This document shows positions 1-10,555 of a stretch of 41,759 bases of DNA, in pieces. Source of the stretch: Rhodospirillales bacterium (GTDB lineage Bacteria > Pseudomonadota > Gammaproteobacteria > Steroidobacterales > JAHEKG01); contig JAHEKG010000003.1 in NCBI GenBank assembly GCA_024638475.1, positions 1 to 41,759 on the forward strand. The letters are read 5' to 3'. The translations under genes and the position numbers were made by a program. Below the pieces are notes generated by a model, which worked only from the letters and a program-made list of their open reading frames with translations, was not told the DNA's origin and made no database searches. Numbering within the stretch: the first letter of the stretch is position 1; each line of letters opens with the position of its first letter.

Positions 1-2439
1 CGTCGAAAAGCGGCCCGATGCAGCGGTATTGAGAATACTCATGCGCGTCCACGCCTCGGTGTCGACCCAAGTATCGTTGGCGCGCTGTTGTGCATTGACG
101 AAACTGCGGAAGTCGGCCGCCGTCATCCACGGGTCCGCGGGTTCCCGAATCGCGCGGATGATCGGGTCGAAAAGGCCCGGTTCAAATCGATTGAACTGCC
201 CGCTTTCGAGCAGGTGCATGACCCTGGAAAAATCCGCGTCGCCCTCGATAATCGCCTGCGGGTCATAGTGAGGGCGGAGGGCCTGGATCTCCTGGACGGT
301 CAACCCGAACAAGAAGAAGTTATCGTTGCCGACCGCCTCGCGGATTTCGACATTGGCGCCGTCGAGTGTGCCGACAGTTACCGCGCCGTTCATCATGAGT
401 TTCATGTTGCCCGTGCCGGAGGCCTCTTTGCCCGCGGTCGAAATCTGCTCGGAAATATCCGCTGCCGGGCAGATGATTTCCATGGCCGACACGTTGTAGT
501 CAGGATAGAAAACTAGGCGTAGCCGACCCTCCGTGAGCGGATCCCCATTGATGACGTGGGCGACGTTGTTGCAGAACTTAATGATGGTTTTCGCCATCTC
601 ATAGCCTGGCGCTGCTTTGCCGCCGATGATAGTCGCGCGGGGAGCGAGGTCGTCGCCGTCGCCTCGGGTGATGCGGTCATAGAGATGTATCACGTGCAGT
701 ACATTCAACAACTGGCGCTTGTATTCGTGAATTCGCTTCACCTGCACGTCGAAGATCATATCGACCGTCAGTTGCAACCCGGTTTTCTTTTCCAGTTTGC
801 GTGCCAGGCGCTGCTTGTTCTTGAGTTTCGCCGTGCGCCACGCTGTTTGGAAGTCACTGTCGCCCGCAAACGGGGCGAGCCTTTCCAGTTGCGACAGGTC
901 TTTGATCCAGCCATCGCCGATCTTGCTGGTAATCAATGCATTGAGGTCCGGGTTGCAAGCGGCGAGCCAACGGCGTTGGGTTACGCCGTTGGTCTTGTTA
1001 TTGAATTTGTGCGGCCACAGTTCGGCAAAATCGCGAAATAATCCTTCGGTTAGCAGTTGCGTGTGTAGCGCGGCTACGCCGTTCACCGAATAACTCCCGA
1101 CGATAGCCAGATAGGCCATGCGAATCATCGGCTCGCTGCCCTCTTGGATGAGCGACATACGTCGAATGCGGTCGTTATCGCCCGGCCATCGTAGTGCCAC
1201 TTCGGATACGAAGCGGGCATTGATCTCATAGATGATGTCGAGCAGCCGGGGCAGCAAGCGCCGAAACATCGCAACCGGCCAAAGTTCGAGAGCCTCGGGC
1301 AGCAAGGTGTGGTTCGTGTACGCCATGGTTTGCGTCGTGATGTCCCAGGCTCGATCCCAGCTTAAATGATGCTCGTCAATCAACAAGCGCATGAGTTCGG
1401 CGACCGATACCGCCGGATGCGTGTCATTCAGTTGAAAGACGTGTTTGGCAGCGAACTCATCAAAATCTTCTCCGTGACCCTTGATCCACTCCCTGAGAAT
1501 GTCCTGCAGGCTCGCCGACGCCAGAAAATATTGCTGGCGCAAGCGAAGCTCCTGACCGTTTTCGGTGGCGGCATTCGGATACAACACCATCGTAATATTC
1601 TCGGCGGCGTTCTTGGAGGCAACGGCGTCTGCATAACTCCCGGCGTTGAATTCCTCCAGGTCGAACGCGTCCGTTGCCGCCGCCGACCAAAGACGCAACG
1701 TATTTACGACATCGTTCCGATAGCCCGGCACGGGAATGTCATAGGGAATGGCGAGCACGTCATGGGTATCGACCCAGCGGTAGCGGGTTTCGCCGGTGGG
1801 GTCAGTAGAGGTTGTCGAATGACCGCCAAATTTTACCGTCTGCGTATATTCGAACCGCTCTACTTCCCAGGGGAAGCCCTCGCGCAACCAGGCATCGGGT
1901 TCTTCCACTTGATAGCCGTTCTCGATCCGCTGGTGGAACATGCCATAGTGATAGCGAATGCCGTAACCAGTAACGGGTAGGGCGAGCGTAGCGCAACTAT
2001 CGAGAAAGCACGCCGCCAGTCGCCCGAGGCCGCCGTTGCCCAGACCAGTGTCCCACTCGCGATCGTAGATGTCCTCGAGTTCGAGGCCGATGCGGTTCAG
2101 CGCCTCCCGTGTTTCGGCTTCGATGCCAAGATTAATCAGTGCGTTGCGCAGCAGCCGACCCATGAGAAATTCGAGCGACAGGTAAGCGGTGCGGCGGCCG
2201 TCATCGCGGGCCTTGGTCATGCGAGTTCTTGCCCAGCGTTCCATAAGACGATCGCGGGCCGCAAACACGACCGATTGGTACAGAAAAGGCGACTTCGTCT
2301 GAATCGTGCGGCGGCCGAGCATGCGGCCGAAATAGTGGGTGAAATCCGCGAGGATCGCATCGGTGGTCATCGGCAGATCGGGCGCCTGCAGTAGCTCGAT
2401 ATCGCCGATCCCGGCCTCGTTGTCAGTTTGTGCGGACAT
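1..2439 (-). CDS. glgP: Glycogen/maltodextrin phosphorylase, 3' end cut by window edge
   Basis: Cytoplasmic enzyme that releases glucose-1-phosphate from alpha-1,4-glucans using phosphate and PLP. It is absent from the ORF track because it has no stop in the window; I read the minus strand from the ATG at 2439, which gives 813 open codons to base 1. Visible signatures are [10 protein letters not shown] and [15 protein letters not shown] near the N-terminus, and the PLP-lysine signature [15 protein letters not shown] near 550 nt from the left edge. The family is about 815-830 aa, so probably only the last 15-20 residues are missing. The start lies 17 nt inside the end of glgB, which implies translational coupling. 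It is the last gene seen of the glycogen operon. Function is family knowledge; exact substrate preference (glycogen or maltodextrin) cannot be read here. Confidence 0.96.
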   Translation of the reverse strand, partial: MSAQTDNEAGIGDIELLQAPDLPMTTDAILADFTHYFGRMLGRRTIQTKSPFLYQSVVFAARDRLMERWARTRMTKARDDGRRTAYLSLEFLMGRLLRNALINLGIEAETREALNRIGLELEDIYDREWDTGLGNGGLGRLAACFLDSCATLALPVTGYGIRYHYGMFHQRIENGYQVEEPDAWLREGFPWEVERFEYTQTVKFGGHSTTSTDPTGETRYRWVDTHDVLAIPYDIPVPGYRNDVVNTLRLWSAAATDAFDLEEFNAGSYADAVASKNAAENITMVLYPNAATENGQELRLRQQYFLASASLQDILREWIKGHGEDFDEFAAKHVFQLNDTHPAVSVAELMRLLIDEHHLSWDRAWDITTQTMAYTNHTLLPEALELWPVAMFRRLLPRLLDIIYEINARFVSEVALRWPGDNDRIRRMSLIQEGSEPMIRMAYLAIVGSYSVNGVAALHTQLLTEGLFRDFAELWPHKFNNKTNGVTQRRWLAACNPDLNALITSKIGDGWIKDLSQLERLAPFAGDSDFQTAWRTAKLKNKQRLARKLEKKTGLQLTVDMIFDVQVKRIHEYKRQLLNVLHVIHLYDRITRGDGDDLAPRATIIGGKAAPGYEMAKTIIKFCNNVAHVINGDPLTEGRLRLVFYPDYNVSAMEIICPAADISEQISTAGKEASGTGNMKLMMNGAVTVGTLDGANVEIREAVGNDNFFLFGLTVQEIQALRPHYDPQAIIEGDADFSRVMHLLESGQFNRFEPGLFDPIIRAIREPADPWMTAADFRSFVNAQQRANDTWVDTEAWTRMSILNTAASGRFST

Positions 2440-4639
2440 TGACGTCTCCAGCCCGATCGGCGGGCTTCAGTAGCAGCGTTGCCAGCGGCGGTAATTGTAA
2501 TGCAATGGAGTACGGCCGTCCGTGACTTGGTACCGTCTCGGCCGTAACCAGGCCGTTCCCGAGGCCGCTACCACCATAGCGCTCGTCATCCGTGTTGATC
2601 GCTTCGCGGAAATCGAGTCGATCCGGTACACCGATTCGAAAATCGTGCCGCACGACGGGTGTCAAGTTACTGACGCAAATGACATAGCCGCCGTGCTTGT
2701 CGCGGCGTAACCAAGACAGCACGCTGTTATTGCGGTCGTTATGATCGATCCACTCGAATCCGGCATGCGAAAAGTCGACTTCGTACAGAGCGGGTAGGGA
2801 CCTGTAGGTCGCGTTGAGATCACGCACAAGCGTTTGTATTTGCCGGTGGGGCGCGAACTCGAGTAAGTGCCAGTCGAGCGACCGATCGTGGTTCCACTCG
2901 CTGCGTTGCGCCAGTTCACCCCCCATAAACAACAGTTTCTTGCCAGGGTGCGCATACAGAACACCGTAGTAGGCGCGCAGGTTCGCGAATTTCTGCCAAT
3001 CGTCGCCGGGCATGCGTTCCAGCAACGAGCGTTTACCGTGTACGACCTCATCGTGCGACAAGGGCAGCACGAAGTTTTCGTTGTACGCGTATACCATGCC
3101 GAAAGTCATCTTGTCGTGATGATGTTTGCGATGCACCGGATCCTCGCCCATGTAAGCCAGGGTATCGTTCATCCACCCCATGTTCCATTTAAACGTAAAG
3201 CCCAACCCGCCCCCATCCACGGGGCGCGAAACGCCGGGCCAGGCCGTCGACTCTTCGGCAAAGCTTATGGCGCCATGTGCATGTAATTCGGTATTGAGGT
3301 ACTTCAAGAACGCGACGGCTTCTAGATTTTCGTTGCCGCCGTATTGGTTAGGGATCCATTCACCCTCTTCGCGGGAGTAGTCCAGGTACAACATCGATGC
3401 GACGGCATCGACGCGCAAGGCGTCGACGTGAAACTCGTTAATCCAATACAGCGCATTGCCCATGAGGTAGTTGACGACCTCGCGACGGCCGAAATTAAAA
3501 ACATAAGTACCCCAGTCGGCGTGCTGCCCCATGCGCGGATCGGCATGCTCGTAGAGGGAGGTACCGTCGAAGCGTGCCAGGCCGTGTTCATCCTTGGGGA
3601 AATGTGCGGGCACCCAATCGATGATGACGCCGAGGTCGGCCGCATGGCAGCGGTCGACGAGATAACGAAAATCGTCGGGGTCGCCAAACCGCTGCGTCGG
3701 GGCAAACATGCCGATGGGCTGATAGCCCCAGGATCCGTCGAACGGATGCTCCGACACCGGCAGGAGTTCGATGTGTGTAAACCCTTGCTCGACAACGTAG
3801 GCGACCAGCTCGTCGGCCAGCTCGCGATAGGTCAGAAAGCGGTTGCCTTCGCCTCGCCGCCAGGAGCCAAGATGCACTTCGTAGATACTATACGGCGCCG
3901 CCAAATCCGGCCCGCGACGGCGGCGACTCATCCAGGCATCGTCCTGCCACTGGTATGTGCTGTCGAAAACGATCGAGGCATTACCGGGTGGCGCCTCGAA
4001 ATAGGTGCCGAACGGATCGGCCTTCAAAGGCAGCAGGGTGCCATTGCGGTCGAGTACTTCGTACTTGTACCTGCTGCCCTTGCCCACTTCGGGGACAAAA
4101 ATCTCCCAGATGCCATTGCCCGGATGCAAGCGCATGACATGGCAGCGCCCGTCCCAAGCGTTAAAGTCGCCGACGACGCTCACACGGGACGCGTTTGGCG
4201 CCCAGACGGCAAAACGCGTGCCGTGAATGCCTTGAATCGGTCGTTGGTGCGCGCCGAGCTTGGTGTAGATCTTCTTGTCGGAGCCCTCGCCCAGCAGATA
4301 CAGGTCGACGTCACCCAGCGTTGACGGAAACCGATAGCAATCCTCTATCGTTCTCGTATTGCCGTCTTCGTATGTGATGCGCAATGCGTAGCGCCGCTTG
4401 CGCGCGGGCATTTCTCCGATGAACAAGCTACTCGTGCGGACACGCAGCATGCTGGCGAGCCTGTCGCCGCCGGCATCCACCAATTCGATTTGCTTCGCGC
4501 CCGGCTGGAAGGTTCGCACGACACGTCCGTCGCGACTCGGATGCAAACCGAGCACCGCGAACGGATCGTTGTGCCGCCCAGCCGCGATGGCGTCGAATTC
4601 CGCCCCGCGTTCGCGAATTTCTTTCTCAAAGACACTCAT
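2423..4639 (-). CDS. glgB: 1,4-alpha-glucan branching enzyme
   Basis: Makes alpha-1,6 branches in glycogen by cutting and re-joining alpha-1,4 chains. The 738-aa protein has the long, E. coli-like layout: an N-terminal carbohydrate-binding-like region (about 15-115), a second CBM48 region with [18 protein letters not shown] (about 142-160), then the GH13 barrel. GH13 motifs are DWVPAHFP (about 341-348), LRVDAVASM with the nucleophile Asp at about 411, FAEES with the acid/base Glu at about 462-463, and [12 protein letters not shown] with Asp at about 530. All catalytic residues are present. The ATG at 4639 lies inside the end of glgA (14-nt overlap) and the stop overlaps glgP, so the three are likely translated as one coupled unit. 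No internal defects are seen. Confidence 0.98.
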   Translation of the reverse strand: MSVFEKEIRERGAEFDAIAAGRHNDPFAVLGLHPSRDGRVVRTFQPGAKQIELVDAGGDRLASMLRVRTSSLFIGEMPARKRRYALRITYEDGNTRTIEDCYRFPSTLGDVDLYLLGEGSDKKIYTKLGAHQRPIQGIHGTRFAVWAPNASRVSVVGDFNAWDGRCHVMRLHPGNGIWEIFVPEVGKGSRYKYEVLDRNGTLLPLKADPFGTYFEAPPGNASIVFDSTYQWQDDAWMSRRRRGPDLAAPYSIYEVHLGSWRRGEGNRFLTYRELADELVAYVVEQGFTHIELLPVSEHPFDGSWGYQPIGMFAPTQRFGDPDDFRYLVDRCHAADLGVIIDWVPAHFPKDEHGLARFDGTSLYEHADPRMGQHADWGTYVFNFGRREVVNYLMGNALYWINEFHVDALRVDAVASMLYLDYSREEGEWIPNQYGGNENLEAVAFLKYLNTELHAHGAISFAEESTAWPGVSRPVDGGGLGFTFKWNMGWMNDTLAYMGEDPVHRKHHHDKMTFGMVYAYNENFVLPLSHDEVVHGKRSLLERMPGDDWQKFANLRAYYGVLYAHPGKKLLFMGGELAQRSEWNHDRSLDWHLLEFAPHRQIQTLVRDLNATYRSLPALYEVDFSHAGFEWIDHNDRNNSVLSWLRRDKHGGYVICVSNLTPVVRHDFRIGVPDRLDFREAINTDDERYGGSGLGNGLVTAETVPSHGRPYSIALQLPPLATLLLKPADRAGDVNVRTN

Positions 4640-6149
4640 AAACCGTCTCGATGTATTGCCGTGCCGAGGCGGACCACTCGAAGCGCTGACCGGCCGCCTG
4701 TTCCCGGAGCCGTCGCCACTGGCGGGGTTGGCGATCCCGCATGGTCAATGCGTTGGCGACGCATTCGACGAAGGCGGCGGACTGTTCCTGTGCCGTGTCG
4801 CCCCGGAAGACGAATCCCGACACGCCGTCTTGGACGGTGTCGGCCAGACCGCCAACGCCATGCACGACGCAGGGTTGGCCCTCGCGCATGGCCAGTAGTT
4901 GGCTGATACCGCACGGTTCGAAGGAGGACGGCATCAGGAACAGGTCCCCGGTACGGTATAACTCATTGCTCAGCGCTTCGGAATAGCCGCGGAAGTAGGT
5001 CATGTTCTCGTGGTCGGCCGCAATGGCTTCCAGCCGGCCCTCGTAGCGAGGCTCGCCGCTGCCGAGGAGAAAAAAATGCCCGCGACGGTCCAGTCTGTCT
5101 AGCACGGCTTCCAGTGCCGTGACACCGTCATTATCGGCCTCCAAAAGCAGGCGCATCTTTTGCTCGACGACCCGACCGACGCTCGTCAACACATGCGGCG
5201 GGCGCCGCCGCGGTAACTGGCCAAGCCGCTCCAGGGCCAGCCGATGCACGCTGGCGTCTGCTTCTGCCTTCCAAGCCCCGACCGTCGTTTTCGCCAGTTT
5301 AAGGAATTCGCCCCACGGCGCTGGTCGGGTCCTGGGCATCGAGTAGTCGCAACCGTTGAGTATCCCCGTCAGCCGGTGTTGCTCGGCGGCCGTGTTTAGA
5401 TCGCCTTCCAGGCCTTCGCCGCCGACGAAACCGCGTTCGGGATCGCTCTTACGAAGGATTTCTTTCGCATAGGTTGGCGACACCGTATTGATCCGGTCGG
5501 CTAACCGAATCGCCGCGGCCATCGGGTTGTAGCAATCGAATACGGGATCCGCAATTTGCTCGGGGGTGTAGTCGAGCCCCGGAAACCATTCGTCGAAAGC
5601 GGAGGAGTCGCCAGTGAACGGACGCTGGCCCTGATACGCAAGGTTGTGGATTGTGAGTACGGTGGGCGTCTGGCGTAGGCGTTCGAAGCTCGGTTCGAAC
5701 GCCCGCAGCGCCGCTACCGTGCCCGCATGCCAGTCGTGCAAGTGGATCGCGGCTGGTGTCGATTCGAGCGTCTCGACCCAGCTTGCTACGCCGGCGCTAA
5801 AAAACGCAAACTTGTTCGCATCCGTTGCGAATGGTCGATCATCGTCATCGCTGTGATAAATGACGCCCGGTTCGGTCGGCATAAATAAATTGTGATCAAG
5901 CACCAGACTCCGCACCGTGCCCACTGCACCGTGCACCTCCCACACATCCACTTTCTGGTTGATGCCTCGAAAGTTGCTTTGCAGCGAACCTAACGCGCGG
6001 GCGCCGGGGAGTTTCTGCAAGCTGCCGTACGACGGCGTTAGCACGGTGATTTGCAATCCGAGGTCGGCAAGCGCGGCGGGCAAGTCGCGAATAACGTCGC
6101 CGATTCCGCCCATCTTGCCGCCCGTCAGGGCTGCGTTTTCGGCGGCCAC
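4626..6149 (-). CDS. glgA: Glycogen synthase (ADP-glucose dependent, GT5)
   Basis: Transfers glucose from ADP-glucose to the growing glucan. From the GTG at 6149 the protein is 507 aa. The GT5 N-terminal nucleotide-sugar motif is present as [10 protein letters not shown] (the K-x-G-G form), and the C-terminal GT-B domain has [13 protein letters not shown] with the conserved catalytic-site Glu, followed by [11 protein letters not shown]. The GTG is supported by an ideal upstream AGGAAG at 8-nt spacing. However, the in-frame codons before it read QEVIF, which together with VAAEN looks like the usual first beta strand of GlgA, so the true N-terminus may lie further upstream and use a non-standard codon (no ATG, GTG or TTG is available before the glgC stop). 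It is in the same frame as glgC, separated by two TAG stops and 11 sense codons. Confidence 0.95.
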   Translation of the reverse strand: MAAENAALTGGKMGGIGDVIRDLPAALADLGLQITVLTPSYGSLQKLPGARALGSLQSNFRGINQKVDVWEVHGAVGTVRSLVLDHNLFMPTEPGVIYHSDDDDRPFATDANKFAFFSAGVASWVETLESTPAAIHLHDWHAGTVAALRAFEPSFERLRQTPTVLTIHNLAYQGQRPFTGDSSAFDEWFPGLDYTPEQIADPVFDCYNPMAAAIRLADRINTVSPTYAKEILRKSDPERGFVGGEGLEGDLNTAAEQHRLTGILNGCDYSMPRTRPAPWGEFLKLAKTTVGAWKAEADASVHRLALERLGQLPRRRPPHVLTSVGRVVEQKMRLLLEADNDGVTALEAVLDRLDRRGHFFLLGSGEPRYEGRLEAIAADHENMTYFRGYSEALSNELYRTGDLFLMPSSFEPCGISQLLAMREGQPCVVHGVGGLADTVQDGVSGFVFRGDTAQEQSAAFVECVANALTMRDRQPRQWRRLREQAAGQRFEWSASARQYIETVYECL

Positions 6150-6157
6150 GAAAATGA

Positions 6158-6163
6158 CTTCCT
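6158..6163 (-). promoter_or_regulatory. Ribosome binding site for glgA that decides the start
   Basis: On the minus strand the sequence is AGGAAG, then 8 nt, then GTG at 6149. This is the only good Shine-Dalgarno match between the glgC stop and the conserved GlgA sequence, and it favours the GTG start even though homologous-looking residues precede it. Confidence 0.5.
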
Positions 6164-6185
6164 GGTTGTTGATGGTGCGCGCCTA

Positions 6186-7463
6186 CTAGCGTGTGAAATG
6201 CAGCTCTTGCCCCAGCATATCGGGGGTGACTAAGGTGATGCCTTTGTCGGTGATACGAAAACCGCGTTCCCGGTCGGCGTCGGGGTCGACGCCGATTTCG
6301 GTACCGGCTGGGATCGTCGCACCGCGGTCGATGATTGCGCGTTTGATATGGCATTTCTCACCGATCTCGACATCCGGCAGCACCAGCGACTCGGTCACTT
6401 CGCCATAGGGCTCGATGCGCGATCGGGAGAAAAATAGAGAGTTCCTAACCGTACTTCCCGATATCACGCAGTCGCCCGAAACCAGTGACTGAATCGCCTG
6501 GCCGCGCCGGCCGTCGTCGTCGAAAACGAACTTCGCCGGAGCCGATTGCCACTGATGGGTGGTGATCGGCCACCTGCGGTCGTACATGTTGAGCTGCGGC
6601 GTTACCGACGCGAGTTCCATGTTCGCTTCCCAATACGCATCCAGGGTACCGACGTCCCGCCAATAAGCCTGTTCGCCCGTGTCAGGGTCCCGGAACGGGT
6701 AGGCATATACCCGGTAGTGGTCGATGATCGAAGGAATCACGTCCTTGCCGAAGTCGTGACTGGTGCCGGGGGTATCGGCGTCCTTGATGACTTGTTCGTA
6801 GAGGAATCCCGTATTGAAAACATAGTTGCCCATGGACGCCATGCAGATCCCGGGCCGGCCCGGGATCGAGTTGGGTTGTTGGGGTTTTTCGTCGAAACCG
6901 ATAATGCGCCCGGATTCATCCACGGTCATCACGCCGAGTTGGCCCGCGGCTTCCTCGACCGGCACCTCGATACAGCAGATAGTCATGTCCGCGTTTTTCT
7001 CCGCGTGGGCTGCTATGAACGGGCCGTAGTCCATCTTGTAAATGTGATCACCCGCGAGAATCAGGACATAGCCCGGCGAGTGGGTGCGGATGATGTCCAG
7101 GTTTTGATAAATCGCGTCGGCAGTGCCGCGGTACCATTCCCCGCCGATGCGCTGCGATGCGGGTAGGATCTCGACGAACTCACGCTGCGAGGGTTGGAAG
7201 GTCGTCCAGCCATTCACGAGATGCCGAATCAGCGAGTGAGCCTTGTATTGGGTGAGGATGCCGATCCGGCGTACGCCGGAGTTGATGCAATTCGATAGGG
7301 GAAAATCAATGATGCGGAACTTGCCGCCGAAATACAGTGCCGGCTTCGCACGCCAAGCGGTCAGTTCGTACAAACGCGACCCCTGGCCGCCGGCGAGGAT
7401 CAACGCAATCGTATCCCTCGTTAGTCGGCTGACAAAGCGGCCATCGTCGGTGTTATTTGCCAT
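6186..7463 (-). CDS. glgC: Glucose-1-phosphate adenylyltransferase (ADP-glucose pyrophosphorylase)
   Basis: Makes ADP-glucose from ATP and glucose-1-phosphate, the committed step of bacterial glycogen synthesis. The 425-aa protein has the nucleotidyl-transferase start [15 protein letters not shown], then [20 protein letters not shown] (the region that in E. coli carries the activator-site lysine), [10 protein letters not shown] with the catalytic Asp region, and IIGFDEKPQ with the glucose-1-phosphate lysine. The C-terminal left-handed beta-helix region is present ([20 protein letters not shown]). Length fits the family. The start overlaps the end of malQ by 11 nt. The gene ends with two consecutive TAG codons. 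Allosteric control by fructose-1,6-bisphosphate is likely by family resemblance only. Confidence 0.98.
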   Translation of the reverse strand: MANNTDDGRFVSRLTRDTIALILAGGQGSRLYELTAWRAKPALYFGGKFRIIDFPLSNCINSGVRRIGILTQYKAHSLIRHLVNGWTTFQPSQREFVEILPASQRIGGEWYRGTADAIYQNLDIIRTHSPGYVLILAGDHIYKMDYGPFIAAHAEKNADMTICCIEVPVEEAAGQLGVMTVDESGRIIGFDEKPQQPNSIPGRPGICMASMGNYVFNTGFLYEQVIKDADTPGTSHDFGKDVIPSIIDHYRVYAYPFRDPDTGEQAYWRDVGTLDAYWEANMELASVTPQLNMYDRRWPITTHQWQSAPAKFVFDDDGRRGQAIQSLVSGDCVISGSTVRNSLFFSRSRIEPYGEVTESLVLPDVEIGEKCHIKRAIIDRGATIPAGTEIGVDPDADRERGFRITDKGITLVTPDMLGQELHFTR

Positions 7464-9006
7464 GGGGGGATTCTCTTCCGGAAGCGGTTACGGCATTAGC
7501 GACATTGTCGCAGACTTCGTCCGTTAATTGGGGGGCGGTCACGCGCCAACGCCAGTTGCCATGCAGCGTTCCCGGGGTGTTGAGACGCGCCTCGGTTCCC
7601 AACCCGAGATAATCCTGCAGCGGCGCAATGGCCAACTGCGCGTCGGTCGAGAATGCCGCTTTCACCAGATCCATGGCGACAGTTGCGGGTGTTCCGCGAG
7701 TCAGTGTCAGGACGGCAGTCTGGGCCCGGCGAATCTCGTCGGCCGAACGGGTGTCTCGGTCGCCGCCGTTAAACCAGCCTACCGTCGTGTCGTTATCGTG
7801 GGTCCCGGTATAGCATACGCAATCCACCGGCACCTGCGATAACGCAAACTCCGGCTCGCACACCGCGAATTGCAGGACGACCATGCCGGGAAGGTGGTGC
7901 CGGCTGCGTAGGGATTCGACCTCGGGCGTGATGACGCCAAGATTTTCGGCGACGATCGGCAGCGACCCGAGCGCGCCTCGTACGGCCTCGAAGAACTTGT
8001 CGCCCGGCCCGGGCTCCCACTTGCCGTCGCGCGCCGTCGCGCTGTCCGCAGCGACGGACCAGTACGATTCGAAGCCGCGAAAATGGTCGATGCGGACGAT
8101 ATCGGCGCACTCCGCAGCCGCGCGCAGCCGCGCGATCCACCAGGCGTACCCCGTGGCTTCGTGTCTTGGCCAGTCGTAGAGTGGGTTGCCCCACAGTTGC
8201 CCTTCGTCGCTGAAGTAGTCCGGGGGGACGCCCGCCACGGCTTCCGGCCGGCCGGCGGCATCCATGCGCAGCAATGCGTCCCCGGTCCAGGCGTCGGCAC
8301 TATCCAACGCGACGTAGATCGGCAGATCGCCGAATAACCGTACTCCGTTTTCCTTGGCGTACTCTCGTAGCCGCCGCCATTGCGCGTAGAACAGGAACTG
8401 TAGGACCTCGATGGCGCGGATGTCTCCCGCGCGCGCAGCTTCTATCGACCGAAGTGCGGCTGCGTCGCGACGGCCGTACTGCGTTGCCCACTCGGGCCAC
8501 GGCCGTTGATCGTGCGCGGCCTTTAAAAGGCGAAACAGCGCATAGTCACGCAGCCAGTTTGCGTGGTGCTGTTCGCGAAAGGCATCGAATTCCGACTTGA
8601 GTTCCGCACTCGCCCGCGTTTCGAAGCGGCTTGCCGCGCGTGCCAGCAGCCGCGTCTTGACGGGGATCAGGCGGCCGTAGTCCACACATGTCGCCGGCAA
8701 GTCGGCTAGGGGCGATAGTTCGCCTCGGCGCAGCAGGCCTTCGGCTGTGAGTTCGTGGAGATCGATGAGCATTTCGTTGCCGGCGAACGAAGACAGCAGT
8801 TGGTAGGGCGAGTCGCCGTAGCCGGTGGGGCCCAGCGGCAGGAACTGCCAGACACCGAGCCGCATGCGTCTGAGCGTGTCGATGAATGCGCATGCCGGTG
8901 CGCCAATCCCGCCGATCCCATGGGGGCCCGGCAGTGAGGTCATAGGCAGGCAGACGCCCGCCTCACGGATTGGCGGTACATGCGCGTTGGTCTTGTCGAT
9001 TGTCAC
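7453..9006 (-). CDS. malQ: 4-alpha-glucanotransferase (amylomaltase, GH77)
   Basis: Disproportionates maltodextrins, passing glucan segments between chains and feeding GlgP. The 517-aa protein starts with the family signature [19 protein letters not shown], then [20 protein letters not shown]. Catalytic motifs of GH77 are visible: [13 protein letters not shown] (nucleophile Asp), [13 protein letters not shown] (acid/base Glu) and [12 protein letters not shown] (third Asp). The start is GTG at 9006 with no clear Shine-Dalgarno sequence; no better upstream start is seen and the conserved sequence begins at about residue 15. It is the promoter-proximal gene of the glycogen operon, divergent from the DUF4382 gene across a 106-nt gap. 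Confidence 0.96.
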   Translation of the reverse strand: MTIDKTNAHVPPIREAGVCLPMTSLPGPHGIGGIGAPACAFIDTLRRMRLGVWQFLPLGPTGYGDSPYQLLSSFAGNEMLIDLHELTAEGLLRRGELSPLADLPATCVDYGRLIPVKTRLLARAASRFETRASAELKSEFDAFREQHHANWLRDYALFRLLKAAHDQRPWPEWATQYGRRDAAALRSIEAARAGDIRAIEVLQFLFYAQWRRLREYAKENGVRLFGDLPIYVALDSADAWTGDALLRMDAAGRPEAVAGVPPDYFSDEGQLWGNPLYDWPRHEATGYAWWIARLRAAAECADIVRIDHFRGFESYWSVAADSATARDGKWEPGPGDKFFEAVRGALGSLPIVAENLGVITPEVESLRSRHHLPGMVVLQFAVCEPEFALSQVPVDCVCYTGTHDNDTTVGWFNGGDRDTRSADEIRRAQTAVLTLTRGTPATVAMDLVKAAFSTDAQLAIAPLQDYLGLGTEARLNTPGTLHGNWRWRVTAPQLTDEVCDNVANAVTASGRESPHGK

Positions 9007-9052
9007 GTGTGGTTGAGCCGACGTTAAGTTAACTGTCGCCGAATTGAGACGC

Positions 9053-9080
9053 TTGCAGCGTAACCTAGGCCTGTTACATT
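9053..9080 (+). promoter_or_regulatory. Weak promoter candidate with overlapping inverted repeat
   Basis: In the gap between malQ and the DUF4382 gene, TTGCAG (9053-9058) and TACATT (9075-9080) are 16 nt apart. An inverted repeat GTAAC-N8-GTTAC (9060-9077) lies across the spacer and could be an operator for either divergent gene. Both boxes are poor matches to sigma-70 consensus, so this is only a suggestion. Confidence 0.25.
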
Positions 9081-9112
9081 GTCAGATCGTTTTTCGCAAG
9101 GTCGAACAGTCT

Positions 9113-10459
9113 ATGAGCGCCATTCACAAAACTTTGCCGGTGTCCCTGTTAGCCGGGCTCGCACTAATTGGGCTGAGCAGTTGCGGGTCTTCCGGTGATG
9201 CGCCACCGGCGGCCGCCGCGCCGCCTCCGCCTGCCATGGCGAAGGTGGCGGTGTTGTTCACGGATGCACCGACCGATGAATTCAGCGCCATCCGCCTGGA
9301 TGTCGTCGAGGCGCGCCTGATCGGCGGTGGCGCGGATCAGGTGTTGTTCCAGGGTCAGGAGCCGATAGATCTCTTGGACCTGACCAACTATAGCGAGCCG
9401 GTCGTGTTTGGCGAGGTGGAGCCGGGGACCTATACGAAGCTGCGACTCCTCATCGACAATCTGGAGCTGGAGCCGAAGGATGGCAGCCCGTCCATTTTTC
9501 CGGCGCTGCCGGCAAACGGCAAGATCGATTTGCTGGACCCCAACGGTTTCGACGTCCGAGCCGGGCGTTCACTGATGATCGAGATTGACATGGATGCCAA
9601 CAAGGCCATCAAGATCACTAAAGCCGGTAACAGCAACCGGTACAAATTTCGTCCGGTCGTGAAGGTCAACATCATCGATACCGGGCTGCCGGATAAGTTG
9701 GCCCGGCTCGAGGGGTCCGTCAGCCAGATTTTTGCGGATCCGGCCGGCAGCTTCGAGCTTTGCGATCTCGACTCGCCGGACAGTTGCGTCGACGTCACGA
9801 CGGATTCGAACACGAGCGTCTTCGACGATGAGGGTCTGGCTACCGATGTTGCCAACCTGACGGTGGACGACATGGTGGTCGTGATTGGTCAGTATGCGGC
9901 GGACGACGACATCGTTCTCAATGCGGTGGTCATCGAGATTGGCGGCAACGCCGAGCAGGTCAAGGCGAACGTCGTCAGCAATCCGGTCGCTAACGAGTTC
10001 CTGGTCATTACCGAGGATGGCATGAGCCTCACCATTGAAACCCAAGCGGAAACCAAATATTTCGATGCCAACGGCGCAATTGGAGCGGGGGCCATCGTGC
10101 TCGGCGTGGATGTGGAAATCGAAGGGGTCAAACCGCCCAAAGCCGATCCGATGGATCCGGATGTCATGCGTGCGGCATTGGTGTTTCTCGAGGCCGACGC
10201 CGACGAGCAAATTAGCGGTACCATCAGCGACCCCTTAGACAGCGCGACGCGCAGCTTTGGCCTCATGTTGACGGGGGGCGGGGACACCTGTGTGCGAGTG
10301 GACGCCGATGCCGACATCCTGCTCGTCGACACGGCGGCTTCCGAGGTCACGATGGGCGACTTCGATGACCTCAGTGTGTCGCAGGCCGTGGAGTTGTTCG
10401 GCGTGACGGCGGTCGACAGTTGTTTCGATGCCAACGAGGTGATTGTCGAGCTTCCCTAA
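9113..10459 (+). CDS. DUF4382 lipoprotein with DUF5666-like repeats
   Basis: Predicted secreted lipoprotein of unknown function, 448 aa from the ATG at 9113. The ORF track start (9044) adds 23 residues that do not look like a signal; the ATG at 9113 is followed by a classic lipoprotein signal with lipobox LSSC (Cys at about 24) and a Pro/Ala-rich linker. Residues about 40-185 match the DUF4382 pattern (VAVLFTDAPTDEFSAIRLDV, then EVEPGTYTKLRLLID). After that come two or three beta-rich segments of the DUF5666 type, each with a G-x-V-x-x-I start and a short hydrophobic-D pattern (LARLEGSVSQIF, VKANVVSNPVANEFLV). It is strongly acidic. DUF4382 proteins are found in many environmental bacteria without a known role. 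It stands alone, divergent from the glycogen operon. Confidence 0.85.
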   Translation: MSAIHKTLPVSLLAGLALIGLSSCGSSGDAPPAAAAPPPPAMAKVAVLFTDAPTDEFSAIRLDVVEARLIGGGADQVLFQGQEPIDLLDLTNYSEPVVFGEVEPGTYTKLRLLIDNLELEPKDGSPSIFPALPANGKIDLLDPNGFDVRAGRSLMIEIDMDANKAIKITKAGNSNRYKFRPVVKVNIIDTGLPDKLARLEGSVSQIFADPAGSFELCDLDSPDSCVDVTTDSNTSVFDDEGLATDVANLTVDDMVVVIGQYAADDDIVLNAVVIEIGGNAEQVKANVVSNPVANEFLVITEDGMSLTIETQAETKYFDANGAIGAGAIVLGVDVEIEGVKPPKADPMDPDVMRAALVFLEADADEQISGTISDPLDSATRSFGLMLTGGGDTCVRVDADADILLVDTAASEVTMGDFDDLSVSQAVELFGVTAVDSCFDANEVIVELP

Positions 10460-10555
10460 GGCCGGCGCGCTGGCTCGCGCACCTAACGCCTTTGGCTCTC
10501 GCTTCCGGCGTCGACTATCATGGGCGAGTTCCATGACTAGCTAGCGAGCAATGCA

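Noticed and set aside
88-2000. Plus-strand ORFs of 142, 161 and 204 aa at the left end
   Set aside because: They are antisense shadows of glgP, which the track omits because it runs off the edge; translation of the minus strand shows intact phosphorylase motifs.
3344-4324. 326-aa plus-strand ORF inside glgB
   Set aside because: It is exactly antisense to conserved GH13 sequence of glgB and has no family resemblance or ribosome binding site; long open antisense frames are expected in GC-rich genes.
6183-6188. Pyrrolysine or suppressor use of TAG TAG
   Set aside because: Two adjacent TAG codons at the natural end of GlgC followed by a good ribosome binding site for glgA are better explained as ordinary stops; other genes here also end in TAG.
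9569-10434. Minus-strand ORFs of 213 and 181 aa opposite the DUF4382 gene
   Set aside because: The plus strand carries a clear lipoprotein signal and DUF4382 sequence; the minus frames have no such support.
10465-10480. GCGCG-N6-CGCGC hairpin after the DUF4382 gene as terminator
   Set aside because: The stem is only 5 bp and no T-run follows; too weak to list as a terminator.
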